Positions 1-6,154 of a stretch of DNA of 16,459 nucleotides are shown here, piece after piece. The translations under genes and the position numbers were made by a program. Below the pieces are notes generated by a model. That model was not told where the DNA came from and made no database searches. It saw only the letters and a list, made by a program, of their open reading frames with translations. Every line of letters begins with the position of its first letter. Positions within the stretch are counted from its first letter, which is position 1. Origin of the DNA: Candidatus Uhrbacteria bacterium RIFOXYA2_FULL_40_9 (GTDB taxonomy: Bacteria; Patescibacteriota; Patescibacteriia; UBA9934; GWF2-40-263); contig MGEY01000003.1 in the NCBI GenBank assembly GCA_001791615.1, forward strand, positions 1 to 16,459, given 5' to 3'.

Positions 1-28
1 TGACAGAAAACATCATCATTGCTATTAT
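1..28 (+). promoter_or_regulatory. Promoter of rpsO (first -35 base off the window edge)
   Basis: TGACA occupies bases 1-5 and would complete a TTGACA -35 box if the base before the window is T. A 17-base spacer leads to TATTAT at 23-28, preceded by TGC, which makes an extended -10. The expected start of transcription is about 35, giving a leader of about 70 bases before rpsO. It probably drives rpsO and, through a leaky terminator, the downstream NYN and pnp genes. Confidence 0.7.
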
Positions 29-51
29 TTTCGCATAATTTAGCGCTGGAC

Positions 52-84
52 TTGGTGAAAGAATGAGCCCTTTCACTCGGCCAA
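52..84 (+). promoter_or_regulatory. rpsO leader hairpin, candidate S15 autoregulatory site
   Basis: TTGG at 52-55 can pair with CCAA at 81-84, and TGAAAG at 56-61 with CTTTCA at 70-75, leaving a five-base bulge at 76-80 and an eight-base loop. An alternative seven-pair stem GTGAAAG/CTTTCAC (55-61 with 70-76) is also possible. S15 is known to repress its own mRNA through structured leaders in several bacterial groups, but the known motifs differ widely, so the role here is inferred from position and pairing only. Confidence 0.45.
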
Positions 85-103
85 ACGCATGAAATAAAGA
101 CTT

Positions 104-367
104 ATGCTCGATGCAAAACAAAAACAAAAAATTATTGAGAAGTTCCGTACACACGATTCTGATACTGGTTCTCCTCAAGTGCAGATTGCTATTCTCTCCT
201 TTGAAATCAAAGATCTAACAAAGCACTTGAAATCTCACAAAAAAGATCATTCTTCACGTCGAGGTTTGATCAAAAAAGTGAATGAACGCCGACGTCTTCT
301 CAAATACCTTGAACGTGAAGATGAAAAATCATGTAACGCTATCAAGGAAGAACTCAAATTGAAATAA
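104..367 (+). CDS. rpsO: 30S ribosomal protein S15
   Basis: An 87-residue protein, close to the usual 88-89 residues of the S15 family. S15 is a primary binder of the central domain of 16S rRNA, at the h20-h21-h22 junction, and helps start assembly of the 30S platform. The family signature is visible: a DTGSPQVQIA segment at about residues 19-28, followed by the HLKSHKKDHSSRRGL segment with its basic residues, and KRRRLLKYL-like sequence near 60-70. No Shine-Dalgarno sequence precedes the ATG. It has its own promoter at the window edge, a hairpin in its leader and a strong terminator directly after its TAA stop. The next genes (NYN, pnp) follow on the same strand, as in the widespread rpsO-pnp arrangement. 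Confidence 0.97.
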   Translation: MLDAKQKQKIIEKFRTHDSDTGSPQVQIAILSFEIKDLTKHLKSHKKDHSSRRGLIKKVNERRRLLKYLEREDEKSCNAIKEELKLK

Positions 368-370
368 TCA

Positions 371-408
371 CAATACCCTCCGTGAAGACGGAGGGTGTTG
401 TCGTTTTT
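371..408 (+). terminator. Intrinsic terminator after rpsO
   Basis: ACCCTCCGT (375-383) and ACGGAGGGT (388-396) form a perfect nine-pair stem with a GAAG loop. The stem extends outward through CAAT/GTTG (371-374 with 397-400, one G-U pair). A TCGTTTTT tract follows at 401-408. It lies only 20 bases before the NYN start and I see no promoter after it, so it probably works as an attenuator that reduces read-through into NYN and pnp. Confidence 0.85.
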
Positions 409-427
409 AAGCCCTTTTCCTTTTTTT

Positions 428-982
428 ATGTATAAACACCCAGACCAGCGCGTGGGAATTTTTATTGATACACAAAATATGTATCACAGCGCGCGTCATC
501 TTTTTAAACGTCGTGTCAATTTTCAAAACATTTTTACAGATGCAATTGCTGATCGCAAAATTATCCGTGCAATTGCCTATGTAATCCGCACGAAAACCGA
601 GGAAGAACAACCTTTTTTCGAAGCGCTCACCAAAATAGGGATTGAACTCCAAGAAAAAGAATTAATTGAATTCTTTTCAGGAGCAAAAAAAGCTGATTGG
701 GATGTTGGTCTTGCGATTGATGTCGTTCGCATGGTTGATATGCTTGATGTGATTGTTCTTGTCACTGGAGATGGAGATTTCTGCCCTCTTGTTGAATATG
801 TACAAAGCAGAGGCCGAATTGTTGAATTGATTAGTTTTAAAGAAACAACCAATGCAAAACTTCTTGAAACAGTTGATGCCTCTATTGATCTTTCCGCGAA
901 CAAACAACGTTACATGATAGGTTTTTCACGATCTGCAACTAACCCTAAACAAAAACAACGGACAACAAGAAGAGAACATTAA
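428..982 (+). CDS. NYN domain (LabA/DUF88-like) putative endoribonuclease
   Basis: A 184-residue protein consisting almost only of a NYN domain, a PIN-like fold often acting on RNA. Acidic motifs typical of the family are present: GIFIDTQN with D14 and N17, ADWDVGLAID with D90 and D92, and VTGDGDF with D115 and D117. Together they would form the metal-binding site. The C-terminal tail is basic (KQKQRTTRR). I chose the ATG at 428 because the frame-open GTG at 395 lies inside the rpsO terminator stem. No SD sequence is visible before 428, so translation probably starts on an A/U-rich leader. The gene sits between rpsO and pnp, which suggests a job in RNA processing or turnover alongside PNPase. 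The substrate is unknown. Confidence 0.85.
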   Translation: MYKHPDQRVGIFIDTQNMYHSARHLFKRRVNFQNIFTDAIADRKIIRAIAYVIRTKTEEEQPFFEALTKIGIELQEKELIEFFSGAKKADWDVGLAIDVVRMVDMLDVIVLVTGDGDFCPLVEYVQSRGRIVELISFKETTNAKLLETVDASIDLSANKQRYMIGFSRSATNPKQKQRTTRREH

Positions 983-996
983 TGGTCTTGCTTTTG

Positions 997-1020
997 GGAA
1001 GAGATTTCTGAATCTCTTCC
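997..1020 (+). terminator. Hairpin after the NYN gene, weak terminator or processing stem
   Basis: GGAAGAGATT (997-1006) and AATCTCTTCC (1011-1020) pair perfectly over ten bases with a TCTG loop. Only a poor U-tract (TTCTT) follows, so it could be a leaky terminator or a stem in the pnp leader used for RNA processing or stability. Confidence 0.6.
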
Positions 1021-1027
1021 TTCTTGG

Positions 1028-1100
1028 CTAAATCATTAATTTAGTCCTGCAGAGACGATGAGAATTCGAGAATGCTCGATTTCTTCTGCCTCAGCAGGAC
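1028..1100 (+). promoter_or_regulatory. Structured pnp leader with buried SD-like sequence
   Basis: CTAAAT (1028-1033) pairs with ATTTAG (1039-1044). GTCCTGC (1044-1050) pairs perfectly with GCAGGAC (1094-1100), enclosing an inner hairpin in which TCGAG pairs with CTCGA around an AATG loop (about 1066-1079). The only SD-like sequence for pnp, AGGA at 1096-1099, is ten bases before the ATG and lies in the 3' arm of the closing stem. Escherichia coli PNPase is known to autoregulate through a leader duplex cut by RNase III. Whether this leader works that way is inference. Confidence 0.55.
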
Positions 1101-1109
1101 ATCATTCTT

Positions 1110-3344
1110 ATGCCAAAGAAACAAAAATTCGAAACACAATGGGCAGGAAAAACCCTGTCTATTGAGGTTGGCGAATATGCTAACCAAGCCAATGGATCCT
1201 GTTTGGTCCAATATGGCAACACAGTAGTTCTTGCAACTGCTGTAATGAGTGAAGACAAGCGCGAAGGCCTTGATTTCTTCCCTTTAATGACAGAGTACGA
1301 GGAACGCTTATATGCTGCGGGTCGTATTAAAGGAAGTCGGTTTATTAAAAAAGAAGGACGTCCAACAGATGAAGCTGTTTTAATTGCGCGCTACATTGAT
1401 CGTGCAATCCGTCCATTATTTGACGAACGAATCCGAAATGATGTTCAAGTAATCGTCACATGTCTTGCATTTGATGGAGAAAATGATCCTGATGTGATCG
1501 GGCTTATTGCTGCAAGTTGTGCTCTTCACATAAGTGACATTCCTTGGAATGGACCAATCGCGAACATTCGCGTAGCCCAATTAGATGGTCAATTTATTAT
1601 GAATCCATCTTATACCCAACGCGAACAATCTATCTTAGATCTTTCTTTTGCAGGAACCCCAGAAACAATCATCATGGTTGAGGCTGGATGTAAAGAAGCC
1701 CCCGAAGATCTTGTTCTCTCTGCATTTTGGGCCGGACAAAAAGAGCTTGGAGAACCAATTGCTCTTATTAATAAAGTGCAAGCGAGTGTCGGGAGAGAGA
1801 AGCGCGACATGATCACTCCGAAAAATGAAGCGGAAAAACTTCTTAATCAACGTCGAGAAAAAATTGAAAATTTGGCTCGTCCTTTTATTGTTAAAAAAGT
1901 GCAGGAACTTTTCTATAAGACTCCACAGGCAACAAAAGCAGAACGAGGTAAACAAAAAATGGCTTTAAAATTATCGGTAAAGGAATTCTTGCTTGAACAG
2001 GGAATTGAGGAAAAGGAAACAAAATTTGGAACAGAAATTGCTCTTGAAGAACTTGAGGCAGAAGTCGTTCGACAAATCCTTGATCATGAAAAACGTATTG
2101 ATGGTCGTACGATTACTCAAATCCGTCCTCTTGTTGCAGAGGTAGAAAAGCTCCCGCGCGTGCACGGTTCTGGACATTTTATGCGTGGAGAAACACAAGT
2201 TCTTTCCGTAGTGACTCTTGGCTCTCCTCGTGATGAACAAACTTTAGACAGTATGGAAACCGTTGGAACACAGCGATATTTTCATCACTATAACTTTCCT
2301 CCTTATTCCGTTGGAGAAGTAAAGCCTCTTCGAGGAGCAAGCCGACGTGATATTGGCCATGGAGCCCTTGCAGAAAAAGCAATTCGACCAATGCTTCCTG
2401 AAAAAGAACAATTTCCTTATACAATTCGTGTTGTGTCAGAAGTTTTTGGTTCAAATGGATCCAGTTCAATGGCTTCTACTTGTGGGTCTTCTCTTGCACT
2501 TATGGATGCAGGTGTCCCTCTTAAACGTGCTGTTGCTGGTGTTGCCATGGGTCTTGCCTCTGATGCAAATGGGAATTGGAAAGTGTTGACAGATATCCAA
2601 GATCTTGAGGATGGAAAGGGTGGAATGGACTTCAAAATCACCGGATCAACCGAAGGGATTACTGCTATTCAAATGGATACAAAGACAACAGGTCTTTCCC
2701 GAGAAATTGTCGAACAAACATTTTCACAATCAAAAGAAGCCAGAAAACAGATTTTAGATGTCATGAGTCAAACAATAAGTGCCTCCCGACCAGAGCTTTC
2801 TCCTTATGCTCCTCGAATTACCTCTCTTCGTATTAATCCAGAACGTATTGGGGATGTGATTGGTCCAGGAGGCAAAATGATCAATGAAATTATTGATACT
2901 ACTGGCGTTGCTTCTATTGATATCGAAGATGATGGACTTGTTATGATCACTTCTGTTGATGCAAAAGGAGCTCAAGAAGCAGAAGAATGGATCAAAAAAA
3001 TTACAAAAGAAATCGTTCCCGGAGAAATCTATGAAGGAAAGGTTGTTCGCGTAATGGATTTTGGAGTTATTGTTGAATTCCTTCCAAAAAAAGACGGAAT
3101 GGTTCACATTAGCAATATGGCACCTTGGCGTGTTGAAAAAGTGACAGATATTACTAAGCTTGGAGACAAAGTATTAGTAAAAATTATGGAAGTCGATCCT
3201 TCTGGAAAAATTAGTCTTTCTATGAAAGATGCTCCTGGAAATACTTATCCAGAACGTCCTGTACCGTCAAAAACAACAGATAAACCAAGTGGATTCCGTA
3301 AACCTTTTCGAAAGCCCTTGAAATCTGAAAGAAAAGACGGATAA
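1110..3344 (+). CDS. pnp: Polyribonucleotide nucleotidyltransferase (PNPase)
   Basis: A 744-residue protein of normal PNPase length. PNPase degrades RNA 3' to 5' using phosphate, releasing nucleoside diphosphates, and can also add tails. Domains in order are a first RNase PH-like domain (about 10-150), a helical linker (about 240-320), the catalytic second RNase PH-like domain (about 330-560), a KH domain with the GxxG motif GPGG at about 585-588, and an S1 domain (about 637-706) ending in KISLSMKDA. Conserved active-site stretches are visible: FGSNGSSSMAS at about 446-456 for phosphate binding, and TDIQDLEDGKGGMDFK near 493-508 with the acidic metal ligands. The C-terminal tail is short and basic. 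It follows the NYN gene after a 127-base structured leader and is closely followed by the membrane-protein gene. Confidence 0.98.
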   Translation: MPKKQKFETQWAGKTLSIEVGEYANQANGSCLVQYGNTVVLATAVMSEDKREGLDFFPLMTEYEERLYAAGRIKGSRFIKKEGRPTDEAVLIARYIDRAIRPLFDERIRNDVQVIVTCLAFDGENDPDVIGLIAASCALHISDIPWNGPIANIRVAQLDGQFIMNPSYTQREQSILDLSFAGTPETIIMVEAGCKEAPEDLVLSAFWAGQKELGEPIALINKVQASVGREKRDMITPKNEAEKLLNQRREKIENLARPFIVKKVQELFYKTPQATKAERGKQKMALKLSVKEFLLEQGIEEKETKFGTEIALEELEAEVVRQILDHEKRIDGRTITQIRPLVAEVEKLPRVHGSGHFMRGETQVLSVVTLGSPRDEQTLDSMETVGTQRYFHHYNFPPYSVGEVKPLRGASRRDIGHGALAEKAIRPMLPEKEQFPYTIRVVSEVFGSNGSSSMASTCGSSLALMDAGVPLKRAVAGVAMGLASDANGNWKVLTDIQDLEDGKGGMDFKITGSTEGITAIQMDTKTTGLSREIVEQTFSQSKEARKQILDVMSQTISASRPELSPYAPRITSLRINPERIGDVIGPGGKMINEIIDTTGVASIDIEDDGLVMITSVDAKGAQEAEEWIKKITKEIVPGEIYEGKVVRVMDFGVIVEFLPKKDGMVHISNMAPWRVEKVTDITKLGDKVLVKIMEVDPSGKISLSMKDAPGNTYPERPVPSKTTDKPSGFRKPFRKPLKSERKDG

Positions 3345-3347
3345 ACT

Positions 3348-3353
3348 AGGAGG
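3348..3353 (+). promoter_or_regulatory. Canonical SD deciding the start at 3361
   Basis: AGGAGG lies seven bases before the ATG at 3361 and four bases after the pnp stop. It fixes this start even though a terminator-like hairpin lies inside the following codons. It is one of only four strong SD sequences in the window. Confidence 0.85.
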
Positions 3354-3360
3354 GAACACT

Positions 3361-4674
3361 ATGCAACGGCTGAACATCCCCTTACAAAGTAGATCTCGTA
3401 CAACCCGCCGCGTGAAACGGCGGGTTGTTTGGCTTTTTATCTTTCTTTTCATTTTTTTTCTTTCAATACTGTGGATTCTCTCGCGAAATTGGTTTACAAC
3501 AGACACATTGTCACAAACAGCACCTGAATCTACAGTTCTTATGCTTCGTTTCACACCAAACCAACAAACATGGAAAAACATTTCTGAATTACTTGGTGAT
3601 TTTCCTCTTATTTCAAATAGAGGAATTACTGTTAAGGACATTCAGGAGTACACAGAAGGAGAATTCGCTTTATTTATCCAAGAAAATGGTACTCGCTCGC
3701 TTGCGATTCATTCTTCAGATAGCAAATTACCAAGAGATCTTCTTGATTCTCATCACATTACTATTCAAAAAATCTCTGATAGCGTCTTTCTTTTATCAGA
3801 AAAGCTCATGCCCATAAGCGGATTTACTAAAAAAGGAAATCATCAATATGACTTCATTCATTTTGGACACAAAATGATTGGAACTGCCTATTTTTCTGTA
3901 GAAAACACATATATTTCTGGTCCAATTTTGCTTTCCAAAAATGATTTACAAATCACACTCCCCCCAGTTGATATCACTCCTCTAAATTTCGAAAAAGTCC
4001 CAGAAAATATTATTGCTATTTTGTCTACACCAGCATGGCCATTTAGCGATCCTTCGACCCTCAGTTACGATATAATGAGTTTATTTACATCAGAAAATAC
4101 ATCACAAATCGATCAATTTATTGATTCTGTAATTAATAAACAAGGAACAATCATTCTCTCCTCCAATGAACAACAATTACAATTTCTCATAACAACAAAA
4201 CAAGAGGATGCTGACTTAGAAACGCTTTTACAAAGATTTAAAATGCTTGCAAGTCTTCAAAACCCACAGGTATCCAATTGGCAAATACAAGATGGTACAA
4301 TTCTAAAAGAGCTTACAATAGATCCTTCACGTATTGCCCTTGAAACCATTATGATTTCTGGTAACCCTATTTACAGATATCCAATTAATGAAGGTGAGTA
4401 TCTCTATTTATCAAATTCTGAAAAAGCAACTATTTTCTCAAATAATGAAGAACTACTAAGATTTTGGTTTACAAAGGAACTGGATACTTCTTCTACAAAT
4501 ATTAGTCTGCTAGAAAATGCTTTATTCCTAAATTTAGAAGCTTTTTCAGAAATATTTATGAAATCAAGCACTTTCAAACAATCTTCTTCTTTATTCCAAA
4601 TACAAAAAATGTTTTCATCTATTGGAATTGATGCAAAGAAACGATCACTTTCATTAATATTCCACAGAAATTAA
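3361..4674 (+). CDS. Single-pass membrane protein of unknown function
   Basis: A 437-residue protein that I do not recognise. A basic N-terminus (codons 11-21, rich in Arg) is followed by one hydrophobic helix at about 22-40. The rest is a polar, beta-strand-like domain rich in Ser, Thr, Asn and Ile without evident catalytic motifs. The positive-inside rule places this domain outside the cytoplasm. The general layout is reminiscent of large exported proteins such as DUF3352-type families, but I cannot confirm a match. The gene starts 16 bases after pnp with a perfect SD and is probably co-transcribed with it. A strong terminator-like hairpin overlaps codons 14-23. It has no visible U-rich terminator of its own before the DnaA-box region. 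Confidence 0.75.
   Translation: MQRLNIPLQSRSRTTRRVKRRVVWLFIFLFIFFLSILWILSRNWFTTDTLSQTAPESTVLMLRFTPNQQTWKNISELLGDFPLISNRGITVKDIQEYTEGEFALFIQENGTRSLAIHSSDSKLPRDLLDSHHITIQKISDSVFLLSEKLMPISGFTKKGNHQYDFIHFGHKMIGTAYFSVENTYISGPILLSKNDLQITLPPVDITPLNFEKVPENIIAILSTPAWPFSDPSTLSYDIMSLFTSENTSQIDQFIDSVINKQGTIILSSNEQQLQFLITTKQEDADLETLLQRFKMLASLQNPQVSNWQIQDGTILKELTIDPSRIALETIMISGNPIYRYPINEGEYLYLSNSEKATIFSNNEELLRFWFTKELDTSSTNISLLENALFLNLEAFSEIFMKSSTFKQSSSLFQIQKMFSSIGIDAKKRSLSLIFHRN
3400..3428 (+). terminator. Terminator-like hairpin inside the membrane-protein gene
   Basis: ACAACCCGCCG (3400-3410) and CGGCGGGTTGT (3418-3428) form a perfect eleven-pair GC-rich stem with a seven-base loop, followed by a T-rich stretch (TTGGCTTTTT). 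It overlaps codons 14-23 of the gene started at 3361. It could be the pnp terminator, active only when ribosomes do not translate the downstream gene. Confidence 0.6.
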
Positions 4675-4678
4675 TAAT

Positions 4679-4718
4679 TGTGGATAAGTTGTAGGTAAGT
4701 GGTCAAAAATGTGGATAA
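4679..4718 (+). other. DnaA-box cluster
   Basis: TGTGGATAA, the exact reverse complement of the consensus DnaA box TTATCCACA, occurs at 4679-4687 and 4710-4718 in the same orientation. A degenerate copy, TGTAGGTAA with two mismatches, lies at 4690-4698. Starts are spaced 11 and 20 bases, close to whole helical turns. The cluster lies immediately after the 3361 gene and about 80 bases before a strong promoter with AT-rich flanks. It may be a DnaA-controlled promoter region, a DnaA titration site or part of a replication origin. dnaA is not in this window. Confidence 0.65.
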
Positions 4719-4800
4719 CATTTTGTATTCAATTCGAAGCTTGAACACAATGTGTAATCATCTCTCTATTTTTTCGCTGATAACAGCAGTAAATCATTGA

Positions 4801-4829
4801 TTGACTTTTTCAAAAAATAATGGTATTAT
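4801..4829 (+). promoter_or_regulatory. Strong promoter of the putative non-coding RNA
   Basis: TTGACT at 4801-4806, a 17-base spacer and TATTAT at 4824-4829 with a TGG extended -10 element. Transcription should start near 4836. No convincing protein gene follows for more than 400 bases. Confidence 0.8.
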
Positions 4830-4841
4830 ATTTAAGTAATA

Positions 4842-4851
4842 GTTCTTTCAA
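4842..4851 (+). promoter_or_regulatory. boxA-like element at the start of the ncRNA
   Basis: GTTCTTTCAA begins 12 bases after the -10 box. It resembles the bacterial rRNA-leader boxA (GCTCTTTAACA in E. coli, GTTCTTTGAAAA-type in many others), which binds NusB-NusE to suppress termination. Here it is also part of TTCTT-TC-AAGAA, a short inverted repeat. The antitermination role is inference. Confidence 0.45.
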
Positions 4852-5140
4852 GAAACACATGAGAAGTTTTCCGAAGAAAATCAGGTCCCCACTCCTGTTT
4901 CGGAAAACATCTTGCTTCTTTACTGTTCTGATTGAGCAAACAAAAACAAAAGCAAACATCTAGGTTCGTTCATCACATGTAGTTCTCCTTCGAACTATTT
5001 TGAACAAAACCATTGAATGGTAGAGAAGAATGTACGTCTTTTTGGACGAAGGTATCATGTTGTTAGGGTGTCGAGTTTTGTAACAAACACGATTTGTCAC
5101 AGGACCCGTCACCCAAAACAGCTGGCCAAAGTCCTCTCTA

Positions 5141-5198
5141 GGGCCAGCCTCTATAATCTCTATATACAGGCTTCGGCCCTTTTGTTTTTGCTTTTTTT
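5141..5198 (+). terminator. Intrinsic terminator of the ncRNA
   Basis: GGGCCAGCCT (5141-5150) pairs with AGGCT and GGCCC (5168-5172 and 5175-5179), a ten-pair stem with a two-base bulge. A long T-rich tract follows at 5180-5198. The left arm also pairs with GCTGGCC at 5121-5127, which would prevent the terminator from forming, so the two structures are mutually exclusive. Confidence 0.75.
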
Positions 5199-5210
5199 AT
5201 GAATGAACCA

Positions 5211-5239
5211 TTGCTTTATTCACTTCCAAATGATATGCT
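5211..5239 (+). promoter_or_regulatory. Promoter of the DksA-like gene and lspA
   Basis: TTGCTT at 5211-5216, a 17-base spacer and TATGCT at 5234-5239, preceded by TGA as an extended -10. The predicted start near 5246 gives a leader of about 25 bases before the ATG at 5270. Confidence 0.6.
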
Positions 5240-5269
5240 TTTTTTATCTTAGATTACCTAGATTTTTAT

Positions 5270-5644
5270 ATGACAAAGGAAAAATTAGATGCCTATAATA
5301 CAAGCCTTCTTGCGGAAAAAAATCGCTTAGAAAAAGAGCTTTCAAAATTTGCTCACAGAAATCCCTTGGCTCAAACAACAGATTTTGACGCGGATTTCCC
5401 AAATCTTGGTGATAAAGAAGATGAAAATGCTTCTGAAGTTGCTCAATTCTCAAATAATCTTTCTTTAGAAGGAGAATTGGAAAAAGAACTACGTGATGTT
5501 GAAGTTGCTTTAAAATTAATTGAAAATGGTGAATACGGAAAATGTAAATATTGTCATCAAGAAATCGATGAAAAACGTCTTGAAGCACGACCTACCTCAA
5601 CCTCTTGTATTCAATGTAAAAAAACTCTCACTCAAGAAGTGTGA
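5270..5644 (+). CDS. DksA/TraR-type C4 zinc-finger protein
   Basis: A 124-residue protein. The N-terminal half is a charged helical pair (about 1-85), and the C-terminus has the family zinc finger with C92, C95, C113 and C116 (CKYC and CIQC) within the typical GEYGKCKYCHQEI context. DksA-family proteins bind RNA polymerase through the secondary channel and adjust initiation, often together with ppGpp. In some bacteria related proteins sit beside lspA, as here. No SD is visible. The TGA stop overlaps the GTG start of lspA by four bases (GTGA), which implies translational coupling. I cannot say whether it is a true DksA orthologue or one of the shorter TraR/YocK-like relatives. Confidence 0.9.
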   Translation: MTKEKLDAYNTSLLAEKNRLEKELSKFAHRNPLAQTTDFDADFPNLGDKEDENASEVAQFSNNLSLEGELEKELRDVEVALKLIENGEYGKCKYCHQEIDEKRLEARPTSTSCIQCKKTLTQEV

Positions 5645-6111
5645 AAAGAAAAGCTTTTTTCTTCTGGCTTCTTATCCCCATCTCTTTGCTTGTTCTTCTT
5701 GATGAGTGGATAAAATATATTGCCCTTCAAAGACTCCCTTTAGAGGGAGATCTTTTAGATCATGGAATGTTTGCTCTTGCTATCCACAAAAATTTTGGCA
5801 TTGCCTTTGATATCCCCTTCAAAATGCCACTAATTATTTTTACTTCTCTTGTTATTGGTTTTGTTCTGCTAAATATTGCTTATAAAAAATGGAATTCAGA
5901 TCCTTTTGTTTCTTTCTCTTCATTATTTATTATTATTGCTTCACTCGGAAATCTCTATGATCGAATTGTATATGGATTCACAGTAGATTATCTTATTTTC
6001 TTTGGACGTTCTGCACTAAATATTTCAGATTTTCTTATTATTTCAAGTGTTTTACTTCTTCTTTTCACAAGTAGGCAAAGTAAAAAAATAAATTTAAAAA
6101 CAACATCTTGA
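5641..6111 (+). CDS. lspA: Lipoprotein signal peptidase (signal peptidase II)
   Basis: A 156-residue protein with four hydrophobic segments (about 6-20, 62-81, 89-103 and 126-143). LspA cuts the signal peptide of prolipoproteins at the lipid-modified cysteine, within the membrane. Conserved elements are visible: LDEWIK with D21 and K25, HKNFGIAF with N51, GNLYDR with catalytic D107, and NISD with catalytic D130. Length is normal for the family. The start is GTG at 5641, overlapping the stop of the DksA-like gene, and only a weak AAGAAG precedes it, so translation probably depends on coupling. The -35 box of the next promoter overlaps its stop codon. Confidence 0.93.
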   Translation: MKRKAFFFWLLIPISLLVLLDEWIKYIALQRLPLEGDLLDHGMFALAIHKNFGIAFDIPFKMPLIIFTSLVIGFVLLNIAYKKWNSDPFVSFSSLFIIIASLGNLYDRIVYGFTVDYLIFFGRSALNISDFLIISSVLLLLFTSRQSKKINLKTTS

Positions 6112-6136
6112 CAGAATCATTTATTTTCGCTATTCT
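6108..6136 (+). promoter_or_regulatory. Promoter in front of comM
   Basis: TTGACA at 6108-6113, overlapping the lspA stop codon, a 17-base spacer and TATTCT at 6131-6136. The transcript would start near 6143 and run directly into the hairpin at 6155-6181 before reaching comM. Confidence 0.7.
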
Positions 6137-6154
6137 TAAATAAGAAATGATTAG

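Larger units (their letters stand above)
4836..5198 (+). ncRNA. Unassigned structured RNA of about 355 bases
   Basis: The region lies between a near-consensus promoter and a strong terminator and has no supportable protein gene. Predicted pairings by eye are: GTTTTCCGAA (4866-4875) with TTCGGAAAAC (4899-4908) plus an inner CAGG/CCTG stem; TAGTTC (4980-4985) with GAACTA (4992-4997); CGTC with GACG near 5035-5048; GGGTG with CACCC (about 5066 to 5114); GCTGGCC (5121-5127) with GGCCAGC (5142-5148); and a long-range CAAAAACAAAAG (4941-4952) with CTTTTGTTTTTG (5179-5190). A boxA-like element opens the transcript. I looked for the hallmarks of RNase P RNA, tmRNA and SRP RNA and did not find them. 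It may act in trans or be a long leader for the DksA-like and lspA genes, although those have their own promoter after the terminator. Ends are approximate. Confidence 0.6.

Noticed and set aside
5152..5157. TATAAT as a -10 box before the DksA-like gene
   Set aside because: No -35 box lies 16-18 bases upstream and the sequence is in the terminator loop.
4836..5198. Identity as RNase P RNA, tmRNA or SRP RNA
   Set aside because: The GAGGAAAGTCC and ACAGAA motifs of RNase P RNA, the tRNA-like end and tag frame of tmRNA, and the GGAA-loop region of SRP RNA are absent. A TCAGGTCC match alone is not enough.
5017..5202. A 61-codon open frame in the 4675-5269 gap
   Set aside because: It has no SD, an atypical composition, and runs through the terminator stem and its U-tract, which a real gene would rarely do.
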